The notes: generated from the letters alone by a model not told the origin. DNA of 64,000 nt from JAIVJG01 sp964236735 (GCA_964236735.1 CAXSFM010000009.1:124001-188000); one strand, 5' to 3'; shown: positions 1-9,519, counted from the stretch's first letter. Numbers and translations are program-made.

Positions 1-1
1 G

Positions 2-760
2 CAAGGCGGCGCGCGCGTCTTCAGCGACAACGACCGTCTGGCCGCGCTCGTGATGAGCAAGCTCGACTCCGAGGCGCTCGTGCTGCTGACGGACGTTGAC
101 GGGTTATTCGCACGCAGACCGACGACCGTGCGCTCCGCTCCGACGCAAGGCGCGGGCGTGCCGGTGATTCCTCTGGTGACTGACATCACGCCGGAGTTAA
201 AGTCGCTGGCAACGGGGCCATCCGCCGGCGGGCGCGGCGGGATGTTAACGAAGCTTGAAGCGGCTGACATCGCCATGCGCGCGGGCGGCGTGGCCGTCAT
301 CGCCAACGGCACGAAGCCGGACACGCTGCCGCGCATCTTCAAAGGCGAAGCGGTCGGGACTGCGTTCCTGCCGACGGCGCGCATGGCCGGCAAGCGACGC
401 TGGATCGCTTACGCGGCGAGCGCGCGCGGGCGCATCGTCGTCAACGCGGGCGCGCGCGAAGCCATCCTGCGCGGCAAGGCGAGCTTGCTGACTTCCGGCC
501 TCGTGCGCGTCGAGCGCGAGTTTGACGCGCACGACGTTGTCAGCATCGCCGACCCGGAAGGACGCGAGTTTGCGCGCGGCATCGCGAACTGCGCGAGCGA
601 ACAGTTAATCGCGCAAATCAAGGCACAGCGTGAAAGTCCCACGCCTGATGCAATCCGCACGCGCAAGGGCAAAGTGTTCGTCACGCGCGACAATATTGTG
701 ATTCTGGAGAGCAAGACGGAGGAAGGCCAGCAAAAAACATCGGTCGTGGCTGAAGGTTGA
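2..760 (+). CDS. proB: Glutamate 5-kinase, 3' part (window edge)
   Basis: Glutamate 5-kinase phosphorylates L-glutamate to gamma-glutamyl phosphate, the first step of proline synthesis, in the cytoplasm. The reading frame is open from base 2, so the 5' part lies outside the window. The first residues contain FSDNDRLAALV, matching the family's F-x-DND-x-L block, followed by LLTDVDGLF and the GGRGGMLTKLEAA stretch of the amino-acid kinase fold. The C-terminal roughly 100 residues after KRRWIAYA look like the PUA domain found in longer ProB proteins. proA follows after 24 bases, so the two form an operon. The first internal ATG at base 50 is not the true start, because family-conserved residues precede it. 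Confidence 0.95.
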   Translation, partial: QGGARVFSDNDRLAALVMSKLDSEALVLLTDVDGLFARRPTTVRSAPTQGAGVPVIPLVTDITPELKSLATGPSAGGRGGMLTKLEAADIAMRAGGVAVIANGTKPDTLPRIFKGEAVGTAFLPTARMAGKRRWIAYAASARGRIVVNAGAREAILRGKASLLTSGLVRVEREFDAHDVVSIADPEGREFARGIANCASEQLIAQIKAQRESPTPDAIRTRKGKVFVTRDNIVILESKTEEGQQKTSVVAEG

Positions 761-784
761 AAACTAATTGTTAGGGCAGAAGAA

Positions 785-2122
785 ATGAGTGGCTTGATTG
801 AAGAGAGAGCAACGGGAGTGAACGTCGCCGACGTGGCGCGTCGCGCGCGCGCGGCAGCGCACAGGCTCGCGTTGCTCTCCGGTGAGCGGCGTAACGTGGC
901 TCTGTTGTCTGTCGCCAACTTAATCGAGGAGCGCCGGTTAGAAGTACTCAGCGCCAACGAGCGCGACTGTCACGCTGCCGCGCCCGCCGTCGCCGTTGGG
1001 AGCATGTCACGCGCGCTGTTCAAGCGTTTGCAGACAGACGAGCGGGGGATCGCGGAGATGGCCGCGCGCGTGCGCGACGTGGCCGCGCTGCCCGACCCGC
1101 TGGGGCGCGAACTAGCCGTCACGGAATTGGACGACGGCCTGACGCTCTCTAAAATTTCTTGCCCGCTCGGCGTGGTCGGCGTCATCTTTGAAGCGCGCCC
1201 GGAGGTCGTGCCGCAGGTCGCTGCGCTCGCGCTGAAGTCCGGCAACGCCGTCATCCTCAAAGGCGGGTCGGAGGCGATGCACATGAATCAAGCTCTCGCC
1301 GCGATTTGGCGCGACGCGCTCGCGCAGTTCACAGACATCCCTGCCGACGCGCTCAATCTGCTGCACACGCGCGAAGATGTGGCGGAGATGTTGACGCTCG
1401 ACGGCGAGATTGATTTGATCATTCCGCGCGGCTCGCAAGCGTTCGTGCGCCACATCGCGACGCACAGCCGCATCCCTGTGCTCGGCCACGGCGAGGGTAT
1501 CTGCCACGTCTTCATTGACCGCGCCGCCGATGTGCAAAAGGCGCTCGCCATCGCGCTCGATTCAAAAACGCAATACCCGGCGGCGTGCAACGCGGCAGAG
1601 ACGCTGCTCGTGCATGAAGACATCGCGCGGCGCCTTTTGCCCGCGCTGCTCGCCGCCCTGCATGACGCCGGAGTCGAAGTGCGCGCCTGTCAGCGCACCA
1701 TCGCATTAGCCGCGGCGCGTGATGTCATCCCGGCGACCGCAGACGATTGGGCGACGGAGTATTCCGATCTCATCGTCTCGATCAAAACCGTCGGCAGTTT
1801 CGATGAAGCTGTCAGGCACATCGAGCAATACGGCTCGCGGCACACGGAAGTAGTGGTGACGGAGGACGCCGCCGTCGCGTCGCGCTTTCTTGAGGAGGTG
1901 GACGCGGCGGGCGTCTATCACAACGCCTCGACGCGCTTCGCCGACGGCTATCGTTATGGCTTCGGCGCGGAGCTGGGGATCAGCACGGGCAAACTCCACG
2001 CGCGCGGCCCCGTCGGTCTCGACGGCCTCACGACTTACAAATACAAGCTGATCGGCAACGGGCACACGGTCGCCAGTTACAACAGCGGCGAACGAACTTT
2101 CAAGCACCGCAAAATTAAATGA
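785..2122 (+). CDS. proA: Gamma-glutamyl phosphate reductase
   Basis: This enzyme reduces gamma-glutamyl phosphate with NADPH to glutamate semialdehyde, the second step of proline synthesis. At 445 aa it is about the usual length of an aldehyde-dehydrogenase-fold ProA. Visible family blocks are CPLGVVGVIFEARPEV near the cofactor site, LKGGSEA, and YPAACNAAETLL with the catalytic cysteine at about residue 268. A late block, GRGPVGLDGLTTYKY, resembles the family's C-terminal signature. The ATG is 24 bases after the proB stop. An inverted repeat in the 88-base gap before ilvD may mark a partial transcription boundary. Confidence 0.97.
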   Translation: MSGLIEERATGVNVADVARRARAAAHRLALLSGERRNVALLSVANLIEERRLEVLSANERDCHAAAPAVAVGSMSRALFKRLQTDERGIAEMAARVRDVAALPDPLGRELAVTELDDGLTLSKISCPLGVVGVIFEARPEVVPQVAALALKSGNAVILKGGSEAMHMNQALAAIWRDALAQFTDIPADALNLLHTREDVAEMLTLDGEIDLIIPRGSQAFVRHIATHSRIPVLGHGEGICHVFIDRAADVQKALAIALDSKTQYPAACNAAETLLVHEDIARRLLPALLAALHDAGVEVRACQRTIALAAARDVIPATADDWATEYSDLIVSIKTVGSFDEAVRHIEQYGSRHTEVVVTEDAAVASRFLEEVDAAGVYHNASTRFADGYRYGFGAELGISTGKLHARGPVGLDGLTTYKYKLIGNGHTVASYNSGERTFKHRKIK

Positions 2123-2123
2123 C

Positions 2124-2190
2124 GAATGCCGCAGTGTTGAGCGATGAATACTCGGCGGGTTGAATTCTTTAATTCATCACTGCGGCATTC
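2124..2190. promoter_or_regulatory. Inverted repeat between proA and ilvD
   Basis: Two perfect 13-base arms, GAATGCCGCAGTG at 2124-2136 and its complement at 2178-2190, enclose a 41-base loop. Inside the loop, GATGAAT (2142-2148) can also pair with ATTCATC ending at 2178. The structure begins just after the proA stop and ends 20 bases before the ilvD ATG. It has no T-run typical of an intrinsic terminator. It could be an attenuator, an RNA-processing site or a protein-binding site; the sequence does not decide between these. Confidence 0.5.
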
Positions 2191-2210
2191 ATCTCTCATC
2201 ATTTTCTTTT

Positions 2211-3914
2211 ATGAGTAACAACAGCAGAAGCAGAGCGATCACGCAGGGCGTCGAGCGAACGCCGAACCGTGCGATGCTGCGCGCGGTGGGCTTCAGTGAC
2301 GACGATTTCGCGAAGCCGATCATCGGCGTGGCGAACGGCTACAGCACGATCACGCCGTGCAACATGGGCTTGAACACGCTGGCGGAGCGCGCCGTCTCTG
2401 CGCTGCACGAGGCGGGCGCGATGCCGCAAACGTTCGGCACGATCACCGTCAGCGACGGAATCTCGATGGGCACGGAAGGCATGAAGTACAGCCTCGTCTC
2501 GCGCGAAGTGATCGCCGATTCAATCGAGACTGTCTGTCAGGCGCAGTGCGTGGACGGCGTGCTGGCCGTCGGCGGCTGCGACAAAAACATGCCGGGCGCG
2601 CTGATCGCGATTGCGCGCATGAACATCCCCGCCATCTTCGTCTATGGTGGCACGATCAAGGCCGGCCATTACGCGGGGCAAGACTTGACAGTGGTGAGCG
2701 CGTTCGAGGCCGTCGGCCAGTTTTGCGCGCACCGCATCGGTGAGACGGAGTTGCTGGAAGTCGAGCGTCGCGCCTGTCCCGGAGCAGGCTCGTGCGGCGG
2801 GATGTACACGGCGAACACGATGTCTGCGGCCATCGAGACGATGGGCTTGAGCCTGCCGTACTCTTCGACGATGGCAGCGGAGGACGGGGAGACAGCCGAC
2901 AACGCGGCGCGTTCCGCCGAAGCGTTGGCCGCCGCAGTGAGCAAACAAATTCTGCCCCGGCAGTTGTTGACGCGGCGCGCTTTCGAGAATGCGATTGCGA
3001 TGGTGATGGCGGTCGGCGGCTCGACCAACGCGGTGCTGCATCTGCTCGCCATCGCACACGCCGCGCAAGTCCCTCTGTCGCTCGATGACTTTGAAGCGAT
3101 ACGCGCGCGCGTCCCCGTCCTGTGCGACTTAAAACCCTCAGGCCGTTACGTCGCCACCGATTTACATAAGGCGGGCGGCATTCCGCAGGTGATGAAGATG
3201 CTGCTCGTCGCGGGCTTGCTCGACGGCGAGGCGTTGACCATCACGGGACAGACAATCGCGGAAACGCTCGCTGACGTGCCCGATGCGCCGCGCCGCGATC
3301 AGGATGTGATTCGTCCGTTCGACAAGCCGCTGTACGCGCAAGGGCATCTCGCGATTCTCAAAGGCAATCTGGCGAGCGAAGGCGCGGTGGCGAAGATCAG
3401 CGGCGTGAAGAGGCCGCGCATTACCGGCCCGGCGCGCGTCTTCGATTCGGAGGAGATGTGTCTCGCAGCGATTCTCGCCGGGGCGATTAAGCCGGGCGAC
3501 GTGCTGGTCATTCGCTACGAAGGCCCGCGCGGCGGCCCCGGGATGCGCGAGATGCTCGCGCCCACGTCCGCTCTTATCGGCGCGGGGCTGGGCGATGCCG
3601 TCGGCCTTATCACAGACGGACGTTTCTCTGGCGGCACTTACGGCATGGTGGTCGGACACGTCGCGCCGGAGGCGGCGGTCGGCGGCACGATTGCGCTCGT
3701 TGAAGAAGAGGACTCGATCACCATTGATGCGGAAGCGCGCCTGTTGCAACTCAACGTCTCGCACGCGGAGCTTGAGCGGCGGCGCGCGGCGTGGCGTCCG
3801 CCGGCGGCGCGTTATACGCGAGGCGTGCTGGCGAAGTACGCGCGGCTGGTGTCGAGCAGCAGCTTGGGCGCGGTGACGGATCGCGCGCCGGAGCAGGCAT
3901 CACGCGAGGGGTAG
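2211..3914 (+). CDS. ilvD: Dihydroxy-acid dehydratase
   Basis: IlvD dehydrates 2,3-dihydroxy-isovalerate and -methylvalerate to the 2-keto acids that give valine and isoleucine, using an Fe-S cluster. From ATG 2211 the protein is 567 aa, normal for the family. Conserved cysteines appear in TPCNMGLN (residue 50), GGCDKNMPGA (123) and AGSCGGMYTANTM (195), and the C-terminal block GRFSGGTYGMVVGHVAPEA is typical. I prefer ATG 2211 (MSNNSRSRAIT) over the in-frame TTG at 2160, because family homology starts just after it and the TTG lies within the upstream inverted repeat. cimA starts a few bases downstream, consistent with a joint isoleucine pathway. Confidence 0.97.
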   Translation: MSNNSRSRAITQGVERTPNRAMLRAVGFSDDDFAKPIIGVANGYSTITPCNMGLNTLAERAVSALHEAGAMPQTFGTITVSDGISMGTEGMKYSLVSREVIADSIETVCQAQCVDGVLAVGGCDKNMPGALIAIARMNIPAIFVYGGTIKAGHYAGQDLTVVSAFEAVGQFCAHRIGETELLEVERRACPGAGSCGGMYTANTMSAAIETMGLSLPYSSTMAAEDGETADNAARSAEALAAAVSKQILPRQLLTRRAFENAIAMVMAVGGSTNAVLHLLAIAHAAQVPLSLDDFEAIRARVPVLCDLKPSGRYVATDLHKAGGIPQVMKMLLVAGLLDGEALTITGQTIAETLADVPDAPRRDQDVIRPFDKPLYAQGHLAILKGNLASEGAVAKISGVKRPRITGPARVFDSEEMCLAAILAGAIKPGDVLVIRYEGPRGGPGMREMLAPTSALIGAGLGDAVGLITDGRFSGGTYGMVVGHVAPEAAVGGTIALVEEEDSITIDAEARLLQLNVSHAELERRRAAWRPPAARYTRGVLAKYARLVSSSSLGAVTDRAPEQASREG

Positions 3915-3919
3915 TGAAT

Positions 3920-5587
3920 ATGATGAGCAACGAGATCGAAATCTACGACACGACTTTGCGCGACGGGACGCAGGGTGAAGGCGTCAACTTTTCCGTCGAG
4001 GATAAGTGCCGCATCGCCGCGCAACTCGACGCGCTCGGCGTGGATTTCATAGAGGGTGGCTGGCCCGGCTCGAACCCGCGCGACGTGACTTTCTTCGAGC
4101 GCGCGCGGTCGCTCAAGCTCACACATGCGCGACTTGCTGCCTTCGGAGCCACGCGGCGCAAGCGTCTGTCATGCGAGCAAGACACGAGCATTCAAGCGTT
4201 GCTGCAAGCGGAAACGCCCGTCATCACCATCTTCGGCAAATCGTGGAGCCTGCATGTCACCGAGGCTCTGCGCCTGAGCCATCAAGAGAACCTTGAGATC
4301 ATCTCAGACACCGTGCGCTATCTCGCGGCGCGCGTGCCGTTTGTGATTTACGACGCAGAGCATTTCTTCGACGGTTATCGCGCCGACCCGGACTATGCGC
4401 TGGCGACGTTGCGCGCGGCGGCGGAAGGCGACCCGCAGCGCATCGTGCTGTGCGACACGAACGGCGGCAGTCTCCCTGAAGACGTGGCGCGCATCACGCG
4501 CGCGGTCGCGGAGCAGATCGCCGTGCCGCTCGGCATACACTGTCACAACGACGGGGAACTCGCGGTCGCCAACACGCTCGCCGCCGTCGGGAGCGGCGTC
4601 GTCCATGTGCAGGGCACGATCAACGGCTACGGCGAGCGTTGCGGCAATTCCAATCTCTGCTCGGTCGTGCCGAATCTTGAGTTGAAGCTGGCGCGCCAGA
4701 CGAGCATCGGTCGCGAGCGATTGGGCAAGCTGCGCGAGACGGCGCGCTTCGTCAGCGAGCTTGCCAACCTCGCGCTCGACGCGCACGCGCCGTTTGTGGG
4801 CGACAGCGCCTTCGCGCATAAGGGCGGCGTCCACGTCTCGGCGGTCGAGCGCAATCCGCAGACCTACGAGCACATCGCGCCGGAGACGGTTGGCAACCGG
4901 CGTCGCATCCTCGTCTCCGATCTGGCGGGACGCGCGAATCTGCTGGCGAAGGCGCGCGAGTTGGGACTGGAACTGCCGGAGGAGCAGCGCGTCCTCGACA
5001 AACTGAAGCGTCTGGAGAACGATGGCTACGAGTTCGAGGCGGCGGAGGCGAGCTTTGAACTGCTTGTGCGACGGATGAACGGCACGCACCGGCCATACTT
5101 CGAGCTGCTCGGCTTTCGCGTGATAGACGAGCATCGCGGCGCGGCGATGCCGATGAGCGAGGCGACAATCAAGGTCAAAGTCGGCGAGCGTGTCGAGCAC
5201 ACGGCGGCGAGCGGCACAGGCCCGGTCAACGCGCTCGATCACGCGCTCAGGCGCGCGCTCGAAAAGTTCTATCCCGCGCTAGCCGAAGTGCGCCTGCTCG
5301 ATTACAAGGTGCGTGTCATCACGAGCAATCTGGCGGGCACGGCGAGCCGCGTGCGCGTGCTCATCAGTTCGGGCGACGGGCGGGCGCAGTGGGGCACGAT
5401 GGGCGTGTCATCCAACATCGTCGAGGCGAGTTGGCGCGCGCTCGTTGACGCGGTCGAGTACAAGCTGGTGAAGGACGGAACACAGCCGCAGTCTGATGAT
5501 GGCGAAACTCCGATTGCGGGTCGGGGATTAGAGGAGCAGGTATCTTTACGCGCCGCGAGCCGCGTGCCGCAGCCGGCAATCGAGTGA
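3920..5587 (+). CDS. cimA: (R)-citramalate synthase
   Basis: Citramalate synthase condenses pyruvate and acetyl-CoA to citramalate, giving 2-ketobutyrate for isoleucine without threonine deaminase. The first residues hold the HMGL-like signature YDTTLRDGTQGEGVNFS. Later blocks are IHCHNDGELAVAN (metal-binding His pair), NGYGERCGNSNL, and HKGGVHVSAVERNPQTYEHI. The last 130 or so residues look like the LeuA-type regulatory dimer domain. Length is about 555 aa, the range of the long CimA type. The start is placed at ATG 3920 because GAGGGG at 3906-3911 is well spaced for it; ATG 3923 and an overlapping GTG at 3914 are alternatives. The citramalate assignment over isopropylmalate synthase rests on overall similarity to the long CimA type. 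Confidence 0.9.
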   Translation: MMSNEIEIYDTTLRDGTQGEGVNFSVEDKCRIAAQLDALGVDFIEGGWPGSNPRDVTFFERARSLKLTHARLAAFGATRRKRLSCEQDTSIQALLQAETPVITIFGKSWSLHVTEALRLSHQENLEIISDTVRYLAARVPFVIYDAEHFFDGYRADPDYALATLRAAAEGDPQRIVLCDTNGGSLPEDVARITRAVAEQIAVPLGIHCHNDGELAVANTLAAVGSGVVHVQGTINGYGERCGNSNLCSVVPNLELKLARQTSIGRERLGKLRETARFVSELANLALDAHAPFVGDSAFAHKGGVHVSAVERNPQTYEHIAPETVGNRRRILVSDLAGRANLLAKARELGLELPEEQRVLDKLKRLENDGYEFEAAEASFELLVRRMNGTHRPYFELLGFRVIDEHRGAAMPMSEATIKVKVGERVEHTAASGTGPVNALDHALRRALEKFYPALAEVRLLDYKVRVITSNLAGTASRVRVLISSGDGRAQWGTMGVSSNIVEASWRALVDAVEYKLVKDGTQPQSDDGETPIAGRGLEEQVSLRAASRVPQPAIE

Positions 5588-5604
5588 ACACTATGGGCGG
5601 AAAC

Positions 5605-7050
5605 ATGTTGGTGATGAAATTCGGCGGCACGTCCGTCGGCGACGCCGCGCGCATCCGGTGCGCCGCGCAGATCATCGCGGGCGCAGTCGCGCAAGGCGCG
5701 GTCGTGGCGGTCGTCTCGGCGATGAGCGGGGTGACCAATCGTCTCATCAAGGCGGCGCACGCGGCGGCGAGCGGTGACAAGAGCGCGGGCGCAGAGTTGC
5801 GCGAAGCCTTACGCGCGCAGCACGCGATGGCCATCGAGACTCTGGTCTCGGATGCGGCGGAGCGCGCGCGTCTGACAGTTGAGATGGAGCAGATTATCAA
5901 TGAGGCGGCGACGCTGTGTCAGGGCACGGCCATGCTGCGCGAATTGACGCCGCGCGCGCTCGACGCCATCTCAAGCGTGGGCGAGCGTCTCTCGGCGCGA
6001 CTGATGGCGGGCGCGTTGCGCGAACTTGGCTTACGCAGCGAGGCAATCGAGGCGACGGAGCTAATCGTCACCGACAGCGAGCATGGACGCGCTGAACCGT
6101 TGATGGATGAGACGCGCGTGCGTGCGTCTGCGCGTCTGCTGCCGCTGCTCGGCGCGGGCGTCGTGCCGGTCGTAACGGGCTTCATCGGAGCCACGCGGGA
6201 AGGCACGTTGACGACGCTCGGACGCGGCGGCTCGGATTACTCAGCCACGATTCTCGGCGCGGCGCTTGATGCCGCCGAGATCATTATCTGGACGGACGTG
6301 GACGGCGTGATGACCGCCGACCCGCGCCTCGTCTCCGGCGCGCGCACCATTGGCGAAATCTCTTATCACGAAGCGACGGAACTGGCTTTCTTCGGCGCGA
6401 AAGTGTTGCACCCGAAAACACTGCGCCCGGTGGCCGACGCATCTGTTCCCGTGTGGATTCGCAACAGCTTCGCGCCTGAGCGTGCGGGCACGAAGATCAC
6501 GCCCGCCGGACGACCTTCGCGCAACGGTGTGAAGGCGATCACGGCCATCGGCGACGTGAGTTTAATCACCGTCGGCGGGCGCGGCATCGTCGGCGTGCCC
6601 GGCATCGCCGCCAAAACTTTCACGGCGGCGGCGAGCGCGCGCGCCAACATCCTGATGATCTCGCAGGCGTCTTCGCAAAACGACATCTGCTTCATCGTCA
6701 ACACGGACGAAGCCGCGCGCACCATCGAGGCTTTGCGCCGCGCCTTCGCCTTCGATCTCGCGCATCATCAAGTGGAACACATCACGGTGGACGCGGAGAT
6801 CGCGATTGTCGCGGTCGTGGGCGAGCGGATGCGCGGGACGCCGGGCATTGCCGGGCGCGTCTTCAGCGCGCTGGGCAAGGCGCAGGTCAACGTCATCGCC
6901 ATCGCGCAGGGGTCTTCGGAGTACAACGTCTCGTTCGTCGTGGCGGCGAGCGCAGTGCGCGCGGCGGTGACGGCGGTGCATCAAGACTTCGGCCTGCATC
7001 AACGCGCGTCGCGCTTTGACGCCGAGCCGCGCACACTGGTGGAGGTATGA
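5605..7050 (+). CDS. lysC: Aspartate kinase
   Basis: Aspartate kinase makes aspartyl phosphate, the entry step for lysine, threonine and methionine. The N-terminal VMKFGGTSVGDAARIR is the ATP-binding signature; TLGRGGSDYSATILGAAL and WTDVDGVMTADPRLV are further kinase blocks. The C-terminal part from about residue 305 contains two ACT-like regulatory segments, including RGTPGIAGRVFSALGKAQVNV, so feedback control by threonine or lysine is likely. At about 481 aa it is a monofunctional enzyme, with no fused homoserine dehydrogenase. ATG 5605 puts the kinase motif at the N-terminus as in homologues; ATG 5593 and GTG 5584, which overlaps the cimA stop, are possible earlier starts. Confidence 0.94.
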   Translation: MLVMKFGGTSVGDAARIRCAAQIIAGAVAQGAVVAVVSAMSGVTNRLIKAAHAAASGDKSAGAELREALRAQHAMAIETLVSDAAERARLTVEMEQIINEAATLCQGTAMLRELTPRALDAISSVGERLSARLMAGALRELGLRSEAIEATELIVTDSEHGRAEPLMDETRVRASARLLPLLGAGVVPVVTGFIGATREGTLTTLGRGGSDYSATILGAALDAAEIIIWTDVDGVMTADPRLVSGARTIGEISYHEATELAFFGAKVLHPKTLRPVADASVPVWIRNSFAPERAGTKITPAGRPSRNGVKAITAIGDVSLITVGGRGIVGVPGIAAKTFTAAASARANILMISQASSQNDICFIVNTDEAARTIEALRRAFAFDLAHHQVEHITVDAEIAIVAVVGERMRGTPGIAGRVFSALGKAQVNVIAIAQGSSEYNVSFVVAASAVRAAVTAVHQDFGLHQRASRFDAEPRTLVEV

Positions 7051-8492
7051 ACTTGGCAGCAGAAGTGAAGGAGAGCAAAGCCACGCGCGCCGCGCAACAT
7101 TGCATCGCGCCCGACTGCGGTGCGAGTTATGCGATTGACGAGCGGCTCTACGTCTGCCCGCGTTGCGGCGGCTTGCTGGACGCTGAAAGAGAATTGGCGA
7201 GCATGGGGACGGCGGCTGACCTGCGCGCCGTGTGGGACGCGCGGCTCGCTTCGCAGGACGCGCGCGACCGCAGCGGCGTGTGGCGTTATCGCGAGTTGCT
7301 GCCGTTCAGCGATGATGTCGCGGTCGTCACACTCGCGGAGGGCAACACGCCGCTCTACGACGCTCCACGCGCGGCGCGCTATTGCGGCCTCGACGCGCTC
7401 AAGCTCAAGCATCAGGGCTGCAACCCGACCGGCTCGTTCAAAGACACGGGGATGACGACCGCTGTCACGCAGGCTCGTCTGCTCGGCGCGCGCGCGGTCG
7501 TCTGTGCCAGCACCGGCAACACGGCGGCCAGCCTCGCGGCCTATGCGGCGCGCGCCGACTTGCAATGCGCCATCCTCGTCCCGCGCGGGCAGGTGAGCCA
7601 CGCCAAGCTGGCGCAGAGTCTCGACTACGGCGCGCGCGTGCTGGAACTCGACGGCAACTTCGACGATGCGATGCGCGTCGTCCGCGAGTTGGCGGAAGAT
7701 GAATCCATCTATCTCGTCAATTCGATCAACCCGTTTCGCATCGAAGGGCAGAAGACTGTGGCCGTCGAACTGCTCGCACAGACGGCGTGGAGCGTCCCCG
7801 ATCACGTCATCGTGCCGGGCGGAAACTTAGGCAACAGCGCCGCGCTCGGCAAAGGCTTTAAGGAGTTGTTCGACCTGGGACTGATTGACCGCTTGCCGCG
7901 CCTGAGCGTCGTGCAGGCGGAAGGCTCCGCGCCGTTCGCGCAGATGTTCGATGACAACTTGCGCGCCGCCCTCGACGGACAATCCGCGCGCGCTGAAATT
8001 GACCCGGAGTCGTTTCAGACGGTCGCGCAGCCGCAGACGCTGGCAACGGCGATCAAGATCGGCGCGCCCGTCTCCTGGCGCAAGGCTCTGCGCGCCGTGC
8101 TGTGGACGGGCGGGTGGGTGTTGAGCGTCAGCGAGCAGGAGATCGCGGATGCGAAGGCGATCATCGGGCGTGACGGCGTGGGCTGCGAGCCGGCTTCGGC
8201 GACGACCGTCGCGGGTCTCAAGCGTCTCGTCGCCGGCAGCCTCGTGCGCGCGGACGAGTCTGTGGTCGCCGTGCTGACCGGGCACGTTTTGAAAGACACG
8301 GATTACGCGATCAACTATCACCGCGACGCGCTCTACACGCACGACCGCACGCCCGAACGGACGAAAGCGGAGCGGCACATTGCGGGCAACTTCGCCAACA
8401 CGCCCGTGCGCGTCAAGGCCACGAGAGCCGCCATCATCGAACATCTCAAGCGTGCGGAAGAGACGGACGATGTCGCGGGAGGTTTCGATTAA
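7047..8492 (+). CDS. thrC: Threonine synthase
   Basis: Threonine synthase converts O-phospho-homoserine to threonine with pyridoxal phosphate. The N-terminus carries a CxPxC-like ribbon (CIAPDC and CPRCGG, about residues 14-46). The PLP lysine is in NPTGSFKDTGM at about residue 132, followed by CASTGNTAASLAAYAARA and the glycine-rich VPGGNLGNSAALGKG phosphate loop. Length is 481 aa. The ATG overlaps the lysC TGA (ATGA), so the two genes are probably translationally coupled. thrB overlaps its end in turn, and the order lysC-thrC-thrB fits a threonine module. Confidence 0.96.
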   Translation: MNLAAEVKESKATRAAQHCIAPDCGASYAIDERLYVCPRCGGLLDAERELASMGTAADLRAVWDARLASQDARDRSGVWRYRELLPFSDDVAVVTLAEGNTPLYDAPRAARYCGLDALKLKHQGCNPTGSFKDTGMTTAVTQARLLGARAVVCASTGNTAASLAAYAARADLQCAILVPRGQVSHAKLAQSLDYGARVLELDGNFDDAMRVVRELAEDESIYLVNSINPFRIEGQKTVAVELLAQTAWSVPDHVIVPGGNLGNSAALGKGFKELFDLGLIDRLPRLSVVQAEGSAPFAQMFDDNLRAALDGQSARAEIDPESFQTVAQPQTLATAIKIGAPVSWRKALRAVLWTGGWVLSVSEQEIADAKAIIGRDGVGCEPASATTVAGLKRLVAGSLVRADESVVAVLTGHVLKDTDYAINYHRDALYTHDRTPERTKAERHIAGNFANTPVRVKATRAAIIEHLKRAEETDDVAGGFD

Positions 8493-9519
8493 AGGGATGG
8501 AGCAGGAGACCGCGCGCGCCAGCGATGACGATGCGAGCGCCGATGCGACGAGTCGCACTCGCTCGGTGGAAGTGCGCGTGCCCGCTTCGGCTGCGAACCT
8601 CGGCGCGGGCTTCGACTGTTTCGGTCTCGCGCTGCGTTTGTATCTGACTGTCCGTGCGACCGTCGTGCCGGAGGCCGGCGAGCCTTGTCGCGTGCGTAGT
8701 GTGGGCGAGGGAAGCGGCGACGCAGCGTTGCCATCTACGGCGGAGAATCTAATCTTTCGCGCGATGCGCGTTGCCGCCGTGCGCGAAGGCTTGCACCTGC
8801 CGCACGTGCGCCTCGCCGTCCGCAATGAAATCCCTCTGGGGCGCGGTCTCGGCAGCAGCGCGGCGGCTATCGTGGCTGGGCTGACGCTCTGTCCCGCGCT
8901 CTGCGGCCAGGCACTGCCGGACGAGACGCTCTTGCGCTATGCGACGGAACTTGAAGGCCACTCGGATAACGTCGCGGCGGCGCTACGCGGCGGCTGGGTC
9001 ACGACCTGCGCCCGCGTTGATGGAAGCGTGCTGGCCGTCAAGCGGCGCTGGCCTGCTGACCTCAAGGTCATCATCGTCTCGCCGCACATTTCGCTGACGA
9101 CGACGCGCGCGCGGGATGTGCTGCCACAGTTGGTTGAGCGCGCCGACGCCGTGCATAACCTGCAACGCACCGCTCTGTTCGGCGCGGCGATAGAAGCACG
9201 CGACTACGATTTGCTGTGGGAGGCGATGCAGGATCGCCTGCACCAGACGCATCGCCGGCAACTCGTGCCGGGACTTGCCGCCGCGCTCGCGCTGCCGCGC
9301 CGTCCCGGTCTCGTCGGCCTCGCGTTGAGCGGAGCGGGGCCGAGCGTGCTGGCTTTAGCGCATGATCGCTTCGACGAAATCGGCGATGCGGTCGCGCAAG
9401 AGTTTCGTCGTCAGGGAGTCGCCGTCACTGTTCGTCTATTGGAAGTTGATGAAGAGGGGCGACAGCTTCGTGAGCGCACTCGTGGCGCGCGGAGACGTGA
9501 AATGACGTTGCGGCGTTGA
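8470..9519 (+). CDS. thrB: Homoserine kinase
   Basis: Homoserine kinase phosphorylates homoserine to supply threonine synthase. The GHMP-kinase pattern is clear: PASAANLGAGFDCFGLAL near the N-terminus, the ATP loop PLGRGLGSSAAAIVAGL, and the late glycine motif LALSGAGPSVLAL. The start is uncertain. ATG 8470 lies inside thrC with GGAAG upstream; ATG 8497 is just after the thrC stop and would shorten the protein by nine residues. The open frame runs back to 8380 within thrC, but that part shows no homology. This is the last gene of the amino-acid run, and a repeat-rich gap follows. Confidence 0.95.
   Translation: MSREVSIKGMEQETARASDDDASADATSRTRSVEVRVPASAANLGAGFDCFGLALRLYLTVRATVVPEAGEPCRVRSVGEGSGDAALPSTAENLIFRAMRVAAVREGLHLPHVRLAVRNEIPLGRGLGSSAAAIVAGLTLCPALCGQALPDETLLRYATELEGHSDNVAAALRGGWVTTCARVDGSVLAVKRRWPADLKVIIVSPHISLTTTRARDVLPQLVERADAVHNLQRTALFGAAIEARDYDLLWEAMQDRLHQTHRRQLVPGLAAALALPRRPGLVGLALSGAGPSVLALAHDRFDEIGDAVAQEFRRQGVAVTVRLLEVDEEGRQLRERTRGARRREMTLRR

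Noticed and set aside
2160..2210. Upstream TTG start of ilvD
   Set aside because: It adds 17 residues with no homology and lies within an inverted repeat; ATG 2211 fits the family.
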